Shown: positions 8,582 to 16,319 of the stretch, piece by piece
Layout of the letters: every line of letters starts with the position of its first letter
Position numbering within the stretch: the first letter of the stretch is position 1
Assembly: GCA_021731095.1 (NCBI GenBank)
Contig: JAKFYA010000030.1
Coordinates: 1 to 32,347 of the forward strand
Direction: 5' to 3'
Source of the DNA: Acidobacteriota bacterium
GTDB lineage: Bacteria; Acidobacteriota; Vicinamibacteria; Vicinamibacterales; UBA2999
DNA: 32,347 bases
Position numbers and translations under genes: made by a program
Notes under the pieces: generated by a model
Seen by the model: the letters and a program-made list of their open reading frames with translations, nothing else
Database searches by the model: none
What the model was told of the DNA's origin: nothing

Positions 8582-9781
8582 TCAGCCGTGAAGCACGGGA
8601 GCGCCCGTGGCGCGAGCCGCCGCGCGCGTGGACAGGTCCTGGAGCGCGGCAAGCACGATGTGGTCGTCCATCTCGGTCACTTCGAAGCTGTGACCGATAC
8701 CCCGCAGCATGGTGACGTGCAGTTGCCCACCCAGGTGCTCCCGGAACTCCTGCAACCCGGCCAGCACGGCATGTCCGCCATGTCCGTCGCCGGCCTCCAG
8801 CACGTCGTCCCAGAGGGTCAGGCCGAGCCGTTCAAGGAGCGTCAGGATGCGCTCGGCGGTCGGTGGATCCAGGAACCCCTGCCGCACGGCATAACACACG
8901 TCCAGTGCCATGCCGATGGCGACGGCCTCGCCGTGGCGGAGGCGGTACCCCGACAGGGCCTCCATCTTGTGCGCCGCCCAATGACCGAAATCGAGCGGGC
9001 GGGCACTGCCCAATTCAAAGGGGTCGCCATTCCCGCAGATGTGCGCCAGGTGCAACTCGGCGGACTGGCGGATGATGGCGGGCAGCAGGACGGGGTCGTT
9101 CGCCGCAATCCGCTCGGGCGTGGCTTCGAGCGACACGAAGAAGGCCGGGTCGCGCAGCAGGGACACCTTCACGGCCTCCACCACGCCGCACACCACGTCA
9201 CGCCGGTCGAGCGATTCGATGAACCGGCTGTCGTTGAGGACGGCAAACGGGGGGACGAAGGTACCGATGAAGTTCTTCTTGTCGAACAGGTTGATCCCGT
9301 TCTTGACGGCCACACCCGAGTCGGCCTGCGCCAGGACCGTGGTGGGCATCCGCACGATCCGGATACTGCGATGGCAGAGCGCCGCGGCGAACGAGACCAT
9401 GTCGAGGACGGCCCCCCCGCCAATGACCAGCACGAACGACTGGCGATCCATGCCGGCATCATGCAGGTGCTGCAGCAGGTCGAGCGTCGGCCGCAGGTCG
9501 TTCTTGGAGGCTTCACCACCCGGGACGACGAGCGGTGGGGCGGCCAGCGTCAGGCCGCCCTCGTGGGCCGCGGCGTATGTGGCGATGTCCGCCAGGAGAG
9601 TCGGGCGGGCCGCGGCGACGCTGGCATCGACGGCGACGAACATGCGGTGGCAACGCCCTGCCTCGTCCACGCGCTGGTTCAACGCATCAAGCAGCGAGGG
9701 GTTGTCAGGCGCAAACACATCCCGCGTGTAGAAGACCGGGAAGTCGAAGCGGATGGAGAAGCCGTGGCGGACAACAGTCAT
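8582..9781 (-). CDS. eboD: Sugar-phosphate cyclase EboD (3-dehydroquinate synthase-like)
   Basis: A 399-residue enzyme of the dehydroquinate synthase/sugar-phosphate cyclase superfamily. The NAD site is seen as GGGAVLDM (121-128), followed by PTTVLAQADSGVAVKNGIN and KNFIG. Zinc ligands are Glu202 (VVEAVK), His267 (DFGHW) and His283 (RHGEAV). The family cyclises C7 sugar phosphates such as DAHP or sedoheptulose 7-phosphate. The C-terminal 60-70 residues and several active-site neighbours differ from plain AroB, and the gene sits in ebo context, so I call EboD rather than the shikimate-pathway enzyme. It is first of the minus-strand ebo trio and follows the metallo-hydrolase gene by 25 bp. A TAGAAT hexamer upstream coincides with that gene's stop codon and is not convincing as a promoter. 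Confidence 0.88.
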   Translation of the reverse strand: MTVVRHGFSIRFDFPVFYTRDVFAPDNPSLLDALNQRVDEAGRCHRMFVAVDASVAAARPTLLADIATYAAAHEGGLTLAAPPLVVPGGEASKNDLRPTLDLLQHLHDAGMDRQSFVLVIGGGAVLDMVSFAAALCHRSIRIVRMPTTVLAQADSGVAVKNGINLFDKKNFIGTFVPPFAVLNDSRFIESLDRRDVVCGVVEAVKVSLLRDPAFFVSLEATPERIAANDPVLLPAIIRQSAELHLAHICGNGDPFELGSARPLDFGHWAAHKMEALSGYRLRHGEAVAIGMALDVCYAVRQGFLDPPTAERILTLLERLGLTLWDDVLEAGDGHGGHAVLAGLQEFREHLGGQLHVTMLRGIGHSFEVTEMDDHIVLAALQDLSTRAAARATGAPVLHG

Positions 9782-9806
9782 GTGGGGCGGTGTACCACCG
9801 ACAATT

Positions 9807-10685
9807 CTATCGCGCCGCCGACACCATCCGGTACATGCCTTCGATATTCAGGAGTCGCATGTCGGCAAAGCCGCTCCAGTCCCGGTATTTGTCCAGGTTG
9901 ACGAGCGCCTGCGTCTCGGAGAGGGACTTGCCGGCTTTCACCTGCCGAGTCACCTGGTCCCGCAGGTCTTCCAGATACTCCCGGTGCATTTTGACGTCGG
10001 CCTTCCCGCCAACAGGGCCGTGGCCCGGCACCAGGATGTCGAAGTCCAGGGCCTCGGCCCTCGAAAGGGAGTCCAGCCACTCCGGGAAGACCGCCCCCGG
10101 GAAGTCCCTGTAGGCCAGGGACCGGACCGGGATGAAGTCGACGGCGAACAGGATGCGTTCCTTCGGGAACCGCAGAGCAATCATGCCGTCGCCATGGTTC
10201 GGACCCAGGTAGATCAGCTCCACGACCGTGCCCCCCAGCGACACCGTGCGTGTGGTGGCAAAGGCCTCGGACACGGGTGGGATGGGGGTCTGGACACGGT
10301 CGCGGACCAGGAGCACCCGCGTGGTCTCGTGACTGACAAAGGTCGCGGTATCGGAGAAGACCTGCCCTCCGGACGCGTGGTCGGCGTGACTGTGACTGTA
10401 GATGACGTACTTCACCGGCTTGCCGAACCGGGTCCGGATCTCCGCTTTCAGCCAGGCGGCGGCCTCGGCGTCAATCGGATCAGTCGCGATGACGCCGTCC
10501 GGCGTGACCGCGAAGACGGAGTAGTGACCGTTGTTGCGGAAGCGGTACACCTCACCCGCAACGCGGGTGATCTCCCGCTCGGCCGGTTGAGCTGACACAG
10601 GGGCCGCTGCCAGCAGGCCGAGCAGGAGCAGGCCTCCTGTCAGGCGCTGGCGACGGGTCGACACGGGGTGAGGTGTTCCGGTCAT
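9807..10685 (-). CDS. Exported metallo-beta-lactamase-fold hydrolase
   Basis: A 292-residue protein with an N-terminal signal peptide (basic start, hydrophobic core at about 16-29, cleavage after VSAQ), so it should act in the periplasm. Metal ligands of the fold are all visible: HSHADH at 98-103, His164 in GPNHGD, Asp183 in AVDF and His222 in GHGPVGG. Length and motif spacing fit MBL-fold hydrolases rather than a classical class B lactamase, and no drug resistance should be inferred. An AGGAG ribosome-binding site precedes the ATG. It follows the quinoprotein by 12 bp and precedes eboD by 25 bp, so it is plausibly part of their transcript. Its substrate is unknown. Confidence 0.85.
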   Translation of the reverse strand: MTGTPHPVSTRRQRLTGGLLLLGLLAAAPVSAQPAEREITRVAGEVYRFRNNGHYSVFAVTPDGVIATDPIDAEAAAWLKAEIRTRFGKPVKYVIYSHSHADHASGGQVFSDTATFVSHETTRVLLVRDRVQTPIPPVSEAFATTRTVSLGGTVVELIYLGPNHGDGMIALRFPKERILFAVDFIPVRSLAYRDFPGAVFPEWLDSLSRAEALDFDILVPGHGPVGGKADVKMHREYLEDLRDQVTRQVKAGKSLSETQALVNLDKYRDWSGFADMRLLNIEGMYRMVSAAR

Positions 10686-10697
10686 GTCTGGTGTCTC

Positions 10698-12470
10698 CTA
10701 CGGAAGGCCCACGGCCACGACCGTGTTGCCCTGGGCAATGGCCACGAACTGCTTGCCGCTGGCCTCATACGTGAGCGGCGTGGTGACCATGGGCGCCTTC
10801 AGCGCCACTTTGGTCAGCGTGGCACCCGTGCGGGCGTCCAGCACGAGGAAATCCCGCAGAATGGCCTGGAACAGGACGTCCCCGGCTGTCACCAGGTTGC
10901 CGCCGTTGGTCGTCCCCGGGAATTCCTTCACCCACACCAGTTCGCCGGTGGCCGGATTGAAGGCCCCGATGTTCTGGGACGGTGTGACGCCCATCTTGCC
11001 CTGTTCGCCAATGCTCTGGAAGTGGCCCGGACTGCCTGGCCCCGGCTTGATCGAATTGCCAACAGGCTTGGTCTTGATCGACCACGCATCGTTCTTGCCC
11101 GTGACATACAGGAATCCGGTGCGTGGACTGAAGGATGACGAGCCACGATTCGGACCACCCAGCAGGCCCGGCGAGGTGATGACGAACTCGTTCACCTGCC
11201 AGGGGTGGAAACTGGGCCGGCGCAGTTTGGCCAGCTCCGGGTCGCTGATCTTCGGATACGTGGCGCAGAAGGGCTGCTGGGGGACGTAACGGGCCGAGTA
11301 GGGGATCGGCTGCGTCGGCCACGGCTGCTCGCCAGGCAGGTCGGTCTTGGTGGGGACCGGCGTTTCCACGATGGGGAAGATCGGTTCGCCGGTCTGGCGG
11401 TTCAGCGCGTAGACATAACAGGTCTTGGCCTGGGAGGCGAGGCCCTTGACCGGCTTGCCATCAACGGTGATGTCGAACAGTGTCGGGCCCGTCATCAGGT
11501 CCCAGTCCCAGATGTCGTGGTGAATGGCCTGGAAGTGCCACTTCAGCTTGCCGGTGTTCAGGTCCAGCGCGACGACCGAGTTCGTGAACAGGTTGACGCC
11601 CTTGCGCGACGAGCCGTCGTAGTTGGGTGAAGGATTCGACACGTTCGCATACAGCAGGCCAAGTTCGGGATCAATCGAGGGCTGCGTCCAGATGCCGCCG
11701 CCCTGGCGGAGTGGCCCGCTCCAGGTGTCCTTGGCCAGCTCCCAGCCATCATCGGTGGGGTTCTGCGGCACCGTGCGGAACACCCACTTGGTGCGGCCCG
11801 TCCTGGCATCGACGGCGACAATGAGGCCACCACTGATCAGGCTGTCGGCCACAGCACTGCCGACGTAGATCGTCCCGTTGTAATAGGTGGGCGCCGACTG
11901 GATGAGGTAGCCCACCGCCTCGGGGTCGAAGTCCTTCGTGTACTTGTCCGGGTCCTTGAAGTCGAGCGCGTCCTTGATGACTGTCGCCACGCCACCCTTG
12001 CCGAAGGTCTCGACCGGCTTGCCGGTCTTCGCATCGACGGCAATCAGGGAGTCCTGCCCGACCGCGAAGATCTTGCCGTCACCGTAGGCCGGACCACGGC
12101 CGTTGCTCTTCAGCGTGGGCTCCACGTCGTTCTGCCACTTGAGCTGCCCGGTGGCCGCGTCGAGCGCCATGAGCCTGGACCCGGAGTTCAGGAACATCAC
12201 ACCGTCCACGACGAGCGGCGTCGCGGTGCCGATGTTGGCGCCCTTGGGCAGTTCGTAGGTCCACTTGATGGTGACCTTGCCAGCCGTGGTCGTGTTGATC
12301 TGGGTCAACTGCGAAAAGCGGCTGTTCCGCAGATCCAGATTGTGCAGCGGCCAGTCGCCGGGCCTGGCATCAGTGGAACCCGCGCCCTGTGCCAGAGCCG
12401 GTGCGCCGCCGGCCATCAGCATGGCCGCAGCGCACAACGAGGTAAGGGTGGTCTTTGCGAATAGGTGCAT
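10698..12470 (-). CDS. Periplasmic PQQ-type quinoprotein dehydrogenase
   Basis: A 590-residue protein with a clear signal peptide (cleavage near APALAQ, residue 28) and an eight-blade beta-propeller of the PQQ-dependent alcohol/glucose dehydrogenase family. Repeated tryptophan-docking type motifs are visible (LDAATGQLKW, VDARTGRTKW, LDLNTGKLKW, FNPATGELVW). The active-site region is the WDWD motif at 321-324. There is no CxxCH, so no built-in cytochrome domain, and no adjacent Cys-Cys pair as in methanol dehydrogenase. Electrons would have to leave by a separate carrier. An AGGAG ribosome-binding site precedes the ATG. It lies 23 bp after the HemD-like gene and just upstream of the MBL-fold gene and eboD. 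No PQQ synthesis genes lie in the window. Confidence 0.85.
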   Translation of the reverse strand: MHLFAKTTLTSLCAAAMLMAGGAPALAQGAGSTDARPGDWPLHNLDLRNSRFSQLTQINTTTAGKVTIKWTYELPKGANIGTATPLVVDGVMFLNSGSRLMALDAATGQLKWQNDVEPTLKSNGRGPAYGDGKIFAVGQDSLIAVDAKTGKPVETFGKGGVATVIKDALDFKDPDKYTKDFDPEAVGYLIQSAPTYYNGTIYVGSAVADSLISGGLIVAVDARTGRTKWVFRTVPQNPTDDGWELAKDTWSGPLRQGGGIWTQPSIDPELGLLYANVSNPSPNYDGSSRKGVNLFTNSVVALDLNTGKLKWHFQAIHHDIWDWDLMTGPTLFDITVDGKPVKGLASQAKTCYVYALNRQTGEPIFPIVETPVPTKTDLPGEQPWPTQPIPYSARYVPQQPFCATYPKISDPELAKLRRPSFHPWQVNEFVITSPGLLGGPNRGSSSFSPRTGFLYVTGKNDAWSIKTKPVGNSIKPGPGSPGHFQSIGEQGKMGVTPSQNIGAFNPATGELVWVKEFPGTTNGGNLVTAGDVLFQAILRDFLVLDARTGATLTKVALKAPMVTTPLTYEASGKQFVAIAQGNTVVAVGLP

Positions 12471-12493
12471 CAGTTCACTCCTGAGTCGGTGCT

Positions 12494-13363
12494 CTATCTC
12501 GTAGGATTGTCGGAAACGTGCGTGCGCTTGCGTGCCAGCAGATCGGCCGTCTGAGCTGCGGCCTCCCGCACCAGATAGCCCATCTTCGGGTGCGAGGGTT
12601 CGAGGTCCGGCTCGAGACCGTGGCGACGGAGGGCCTCCGTCGTGCTCGGGCCAATGGAGGCGATGACGGTGGTGGCCAGCGCGGCGCGAAGCGCTGGCTC
12701 AAGGCCGAGGTCGCGCGCGACCTGCCACAGGTGGTCCACCTGCACGCCGGTGGTGAGCAGCATCACATCGACCGTGCCAGCGATCAGGCTGCGTACGGCC
12801 TGCCGGAGCGGCTCCAGATCGACCGGAAGCGCCCAGCGATAGACCGGCACCGTCGTGACCACCGCCCCGCGTGCTTCGAGCGCCTCGACGAGGGCGTCAC
12901 TCGGGGCGCCGTATTCCTGAACACAGACCCGCAACCCGGTCAGGGGCGTGCCGTGCAGTGCGCCATCCAGCGCCGTCAGCACCTCGCGCCAGGTATTCGG
13001 CTCGGCCGCCACGGTCCATGCGGGGACGGCCACCTCACGCAGGACGGCCAGTGGCTTGGGCCCGCGGGCGACAACCCGTGTGGCTGCCAGTGCCGTCCTG
13101 ACGCGCTCGGGGCCGTGGATGACGCCGACTGCGTCGAGCAGGGCACGGGCGCCCACACCCGTGAGCAGGATCACGATGTCCAGCTCACCCGCAATCAGCG
13201 CCTCGCCAAAGGCCCGGACGGCCGGGGCCGCGTCGACCGGGACCTCGCGAAGCGCCGGTGCGACGGTGGCTTCGCCACCAAACGTCCGGATCAGCGTGCC
13301 GACTTCTACCGCGCGGCGACTCTCGAGGGCCAGGACCCGCGCCTGTCCGAAACTGGGTGTCAT
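12494..13363 (-). CDS. Uroporphyrinogen-III synthase (HemD-like)
   Basis: A 289-residue protein with the two-lobed pattern of the HEM4 family, weakly conserved in sequence. Recognisable pieces are the N-terminal ALESRRAVEVGTLI, DIVILLTGVGARAL, VARGPKPLAVL, QEYGAPSDALVEAL and the C-terminal IASIGPSTTEALRRHGLEPD. Family members close hydroxymethylbilane to uroporphyrinogen III in heme and siroheme synthesis. No other tetrapyrrole gene is in the window; the gene sits instead at the end of a VWA/MoxR cluster, with a 4-bp overlap of its ATG and the VWA stop. It may be the cell's HemD, displaced from the hem genes, or a paralogue, some of which regulate transcription. I see no fused methyltransferase or DNA-binding domain. 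Confidence 0.8.
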   Translation of the reverse strand: MTPSFGQARVLALESRRAVEVGTLIRTFGGEATVAPALREVPVDAAPAVRAFGEALIAGELDIVILLTGVGARALLDAVGVIHGPERVRTALAATRVVARGPKPLAVLREVAVPAWTVAAEPNTWREVLTALDGALHGTPLTGLRVCVQEYGAPSDALVEALEARGAVVTTVPVYRWALPVDLEPLRQAVRSLIAGTVDVMLLTTGVQVDHLWQVARDLGLEPALRAALATTVIASIGPSTTEALRRHGLEPDLEPSHPKMGYLVREAAAQTADLLARKRTHVSDNPTR

Positions 13364-14469
13364 AGGAGATAGCCCGACAAGGTTGCCAGCGTAAGCGCCA
13401 CGCCGGCAAAGGCGATGGCCAGTTCGGTGCGACGGAGCGCCAGCAGGCCGGCCAGTGCCACGACTGCCGCGGCGCTCAGGACCTGCCAGGAGAACTCTTC
13501 CATTCGTGGTTCCGGCGGCAGGCTGGTGACGCGTCGTCGCGCCGCGTCGATGATGACATTCGACAGGTTGACGTCGGTGTCGCGGTCCAGTTCCAGATAG
13601 GTGCCGCCCGTGGCCGTGGCAATCTGGCGAAGCGACCCGCGATCAAGCGTGGAGTGCACCGGTGACGGCGGTGGCGGGGCCTCGCGGGCCCCGGACGGAA
13701 TCACCGGTGGCGGCTCTGGAATGATGCCGCCGGCCATGGTCCCCACGCCGACGACCATCACGGGAATACTCCGGTCGCGGCACCGCTTCAGCGACTGCTC
13801 GACGACCCCGCTCCAGGACTGTCCGTCGCTGATCAGGACGAACAGTGGCGCGTTCTTCGACTTGCCGCGAATCTCCGCGTCCTTGTCGATGACACGCATG
13901 CCCCAGTCGATGCCCAGCTCGATGTTGGTGTCCCAGGTCGTCTCGTCTTCGATCGGGAACGGCGACTTCTCGCTCAGGTTGTCGAGAAAGAAGAAGTAGG
14001 TGTTCGGGTCCCGAGTCAGACGGACCTGCGGCGCGGCAATGCGGGCGAACAGCGTCAGCGCGATCCGGTCATCGTCCCATCGCAGGGCATCCCCCATCAC
14101 CCGCAGGAAACGGACCGACCGTTGCCAGCGGTCTCCGGGGACGTCTTTCACGTGCATCGAGGCAGACCCGTCCAGCAGAATCACCAGATCGATGCCGCCC
14201 TTCCGGACCAGCGATGCCACGACGCCAGGACGGGCCAGCGCCACGACAATCAGGGCCGTGGCCAGAATCAGGCAGAGAGGGAACAGGGCAGGGCCCAGGA
14301 CTGGAAAGTGTTCCAGGACCGGCACCTGCCGCGCCCTCGACAGGCGTCGCGCGTCGCGCTGTCGCACCTGGACGCGACGCAACCAGAGGATGAGCAGCAG
14401 GCCTGGGGCGAGCAGCAGCCACAGCCACAGCGGCTCGGCAAACTGAATCGTCTCAAGGTTGAACGTCAA
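13360..14469 (-). CDS. VWA-domain membrane protein, BatA/BatB-like
   Basis: A 369-residue membrane protein of the Bat type. Two N-terminal hydrophobic segments (about 13-31 and 60-80) are followed by a von Willebrand A domain with an intact MIDAS, DGSAS at 100-104, and at least one C-terminal membrane segment. The Bat proteins form envelope complexes driven by a MoxR ATPase; their exact client is not established. The start is a rare TTG at 14469, supported by an AGGGG ribosome-binding site and a 7-bp gap to the preceding gene. A Pro-rich insert (about residues 255-275) interrupts the domain. It is the second VWA gene of the cluster, and its stop overlaps the HemD-like start. Confidence 0.85.
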   Translation of the reverse strand: MTFNLETIQFAEPLWLWLLLAPGLLLILWLRRVQVRQRDARRLSRARQVPVLEHFPVLGPALFPLCLILATALIVVALARPGVVASLVRKGGIDLVILLDGSASMHVKDVPGDRWQRSVRFLRVMGDALRWDDDRIALTLFARIAAPQVRLTRDPNTYFFFLDNLSEKSPFPIEDETTWDTNIELGIDWGMRVIDKDAEIRGKSKNAPLFVLISDGQSWSGVVEQSLKRCRDRSIPVMVVGVGTMAGGIIPEPPPVIPSGAREAPPPPSPVHSTLDRGSLRQIATATGGTYLELDRDTDVNLSNVIIDAARRRVTSLPPEPRMEEFSWQVLSAAAVVALAGLLALRRTELAIAFAGVALTLATLSGYLL

Positions 14470-14476
14470 CGACCAG

Positions 14477-15178
14477 CTACCCCTTTCGCTGACGTGCGGC
14501 GCCGGAACCGGCCTTCATGAGCTCGCCACGCTCTTCCGGACGCAGCGGGACAATGACATTGAACTGGTCGGACTTCTCATCCGAGGGGGGAGACCCCTTC
14601 TCTCCGTGGACCGAGGGCGGTGCCGGGTCCTTGCCCGGTCCTGCAGCCTTGGAATCGCCGCTCCCAGCTTTGGTCTTGGCCACGACATTTCGCAGTCGGA
14701 CCACATACTCGTAGTTGAAGGCCCCGTCCTGGTGGGACGGGGCGCGCTTGAGCAGCATGGCGTAGATGCGGAGCACGCCATCGAGGTCCTGGGCGCCCTC
14801 CTGCCCGACACGCTTGCCAACCACGCTCCGGAACTTTGCATTGCCGGACAGGAACACCAGGTCTGGGCTGGCGACGGCTTCGCCGAGGTCGGCCTCCTTC
14901 GACGGGACGCTGGCGTAGTCGCCTCGCCAGTAAGCCAGCTTCGCGCGCTGTTCCCGGATGTCGGTCACCAGCGCTGTGCCGAGTACCGGCAGGCGAGACG
15001 CCTGACCCAGGCTCTCCATGACGTGCGCGTACTCCGCATCGGCCACATCGGGCTGAAGTGTGGCCAGGCGCGTCTCGGCGCCGGCGAGTTGGCGCTCGAC
15101 TGTCGCGGCGCTGCGGACCAGCGCGCCAGCGCCCAGCAGGACGACTGCGAGAATGACGTGTCCGAGGGTGGTCTTCAC
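14477..15178 (-). CDS. Small membrane-anchored protein between two VWA genes
   Basis: A 233-residue protein with one N-terminal membrane anchor (about residues 5-22), a helical middle, and a C-terminal low-complexity Lys/Pro/Gly/Ser/Glu linker before a short conserved-looking end. In Bat clusters this position is often held by a TPR protein (BatC). The spacing of Ala, Leu and Tyr in the helical part could be divergent TPR helices, but I do not see a clear repeat. The GTG start at 15178 has a good AGGAG ribosome-binding site. Gaps to the VWA genes are 22 and 7 bp. I do not recognise the family, and the role is inferred only from position. Confidence 0.65.
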   Translation of the reverse strand: MKTTLGHVILAVVLLGAGALVRSAATVERQLAGAETRLATLQPDVADAEYAHVMESLGQASRLPVLGTALVTDIREQRAKLAYWRGDYASVPSKEADLGEAVASPDLVFLSGNAKFRSVVGKRVGQEGAQDLDGVLRIYAMLLKRAPSHQDGAFNYEYVVRLRNVVAKTKAGSGDSKAAGPGKDPAPPSVHGEKGSPPSDEKSDQFNVIVPLRPEERGELMKAGSGAARQRKG

Positions 15179-15200
15179 AGGTGTCTCCTTCGGGGACGCA

Positions 15201-16319
15201 CTACGGGAATGTCCTGAAGAACGGGACGGACAGCATCAGGGTGAGCCCAAGCGTCCAGAACGTGGCGGCGGCCAGCGCGAACGGTCCGAACCAGGGGCGC
15301 TGCGTGACGTACTGTTTCACGTCGATCCGTCCGGTCGAGGCGCGGTCGACGTCGCGGATGGCCTGAAGGATGGTGCTTTCGCTCGCGGCCGCGTAGAAAC
15401 GTCCGCCTGTCTGTTCAACGGCCGTCTTCCAGACCGTATCCGGAATGATTTGCCCCATCGACTTGTCGTGATTGATCCGGACGAAATACACGGGAATCTT
15501 CGCTTTGATGGCGCCGTCCACCACCTGCTTGACCGAGGTGCCCTGGCTGATGACGCCGGCGTCTTCGCCGTCGCTGAACAGCAGGAGAATGTTGCCGGAC
15601 GCGTCGAGGTAGTTGAAGTTCTTGAAGAGGCGGGTGCCCTCCTCGATGGCCCTGGAAATGATGGTGCCCTGATCGGGGAAGCGGAGGAACTCGCCGAAGT
15701 CACCGATGAGCGACAGGCTGAGCAGGATGTTGTCGTAGTCGTTGGTGAACGGTGTCACCACATACGCCTGGTCACCAAATTCCACCAGGGCCATCAGGTC
15801 GCGATACTTGCCCTCCATGCGCAGTCGGATGAAGCGCTCCGCCGCTGCGACGGTGGTGAAGAACGCCGCGTCTGACGTGCCGCTCGGGCGCCCGGTCGTC
15901 TGTCGCAAGGTCGGCGCGTCGAACCAGCGCACCATGCTGGTCGATGCGTCGATCATCAGACAGATGCGCCGGCCCGGAAAGGCCATGCGCTTCTGGGACA
16001 GCGACGTATAGGGATCGGCCAGTGCGAGGATGAAGCAGGGAATGCCGGCCAGGATCAGCAGGAGCGGCGTGTGGCGCAGCCAGGCCATCCGGGACGAGTC
16101 CAGCCCCGTCAGCAACGCAGGCAGGGCCACGCGCGTCTGGCGCTGGCGGTTCCGGAACAGCGTACGAGCCAGCCACAGCAGGGCCACCATGGCCAGTGCC
16201 GTCACCAGCGCGAGCCAGGCCACGTCACGATGCCAGAAGTGCAGGTCCGCCAGGCGCGTGTCCCGCCATTCGACGAGGCGCTCCGAGACGAAGGCGGCGA
16301 CGGTGACTACTGAACCCAC
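15201..16319 (-). CDS. VWA-domain membrane protein, BatA/BatB-like
   Basis: A 372-residue protein with hydrophobic segments near 33-51 and 84-100, a VWA domain with MIDAS DASTS at 124-128 and FSDGED further on, and a C-terminal membrane segment (about 345-365). It is a paralogue of the VWA protein two genes downstream. Such pairs (BatA with BatB) are typical of aerotolerance-type operons. The start is probably the GTG at 16319, giving a 13-bp overlap with the preceding BatD-like gene. Translation would be coupled. The domain faces the periplasm if the topology follows that of known Bat proteins. Confidence 0.85.
   Translation of the reverse strand: MGSVVTVAAFVSERLVEWRDTRLADLHFWHRDVAWLALVTALAMVALLWLARTLFRNRQRQTRVALPALLTGLDSSRMAWLRHTPLLLILAGIPCFILALADPYTSLSQKRMAFPGRRICLMIDASTSMVRWFDAPTLRQTTGRPSGTSDAAFFTTVAAAERFIRLRMEGKYRDLMALVEFGDQAYVVTPFTNDYDNILLSLSLIGDFGEFLRFPDQGTIISRAIEEGTRLFKNFNYLDASGNILLLFSDGEDAGVISQGTSVKQVVDGAIKAKIPVYFVRINHDKSMGQIIPDTVWKTAVEQTGGRFYAAASESTILQAIRDVDRASTGRIDVKQYVTQRPWFGPFALAAATFWTLGLTLMLSVPFFRTFP

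Noticed and set aside
9802-9812. CGATAGAATTG upstream of eboD, similar to CGATAGAGTG upstream of eboA, as a shared ebo promoter
   Set aside because: The TAG in the eboD copy is the stop codon of the MBL gene after an Arg codon, and similar GATAGA strings arise at another Arg-stop junction (12494-12500). No -35 match is found, so coincidence is likely.
8564-9901. Long plus-strand open frame (445 codons) opposite eboD
   Set aside because: Its frame mirrors the eboD codons; composition is biased to His, Gly, Arg and Gln, with no recognisable motif.
9807-10685. MBL-fold gene as a beta-lactam resistance gene
   Set aside because: The HxHxDH fold is shared by many hydrolases; length, context and motifs give no support for a lactamase.
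12494-13363. HemD-like gene and HemN-like radical SAM gene as parts of one heme pathway
   Set aside because: They are 16 kb apart in separate operons with no other tetrapyrrole genes, and the radical SAM enzyme sits among aryl-CoA genes.
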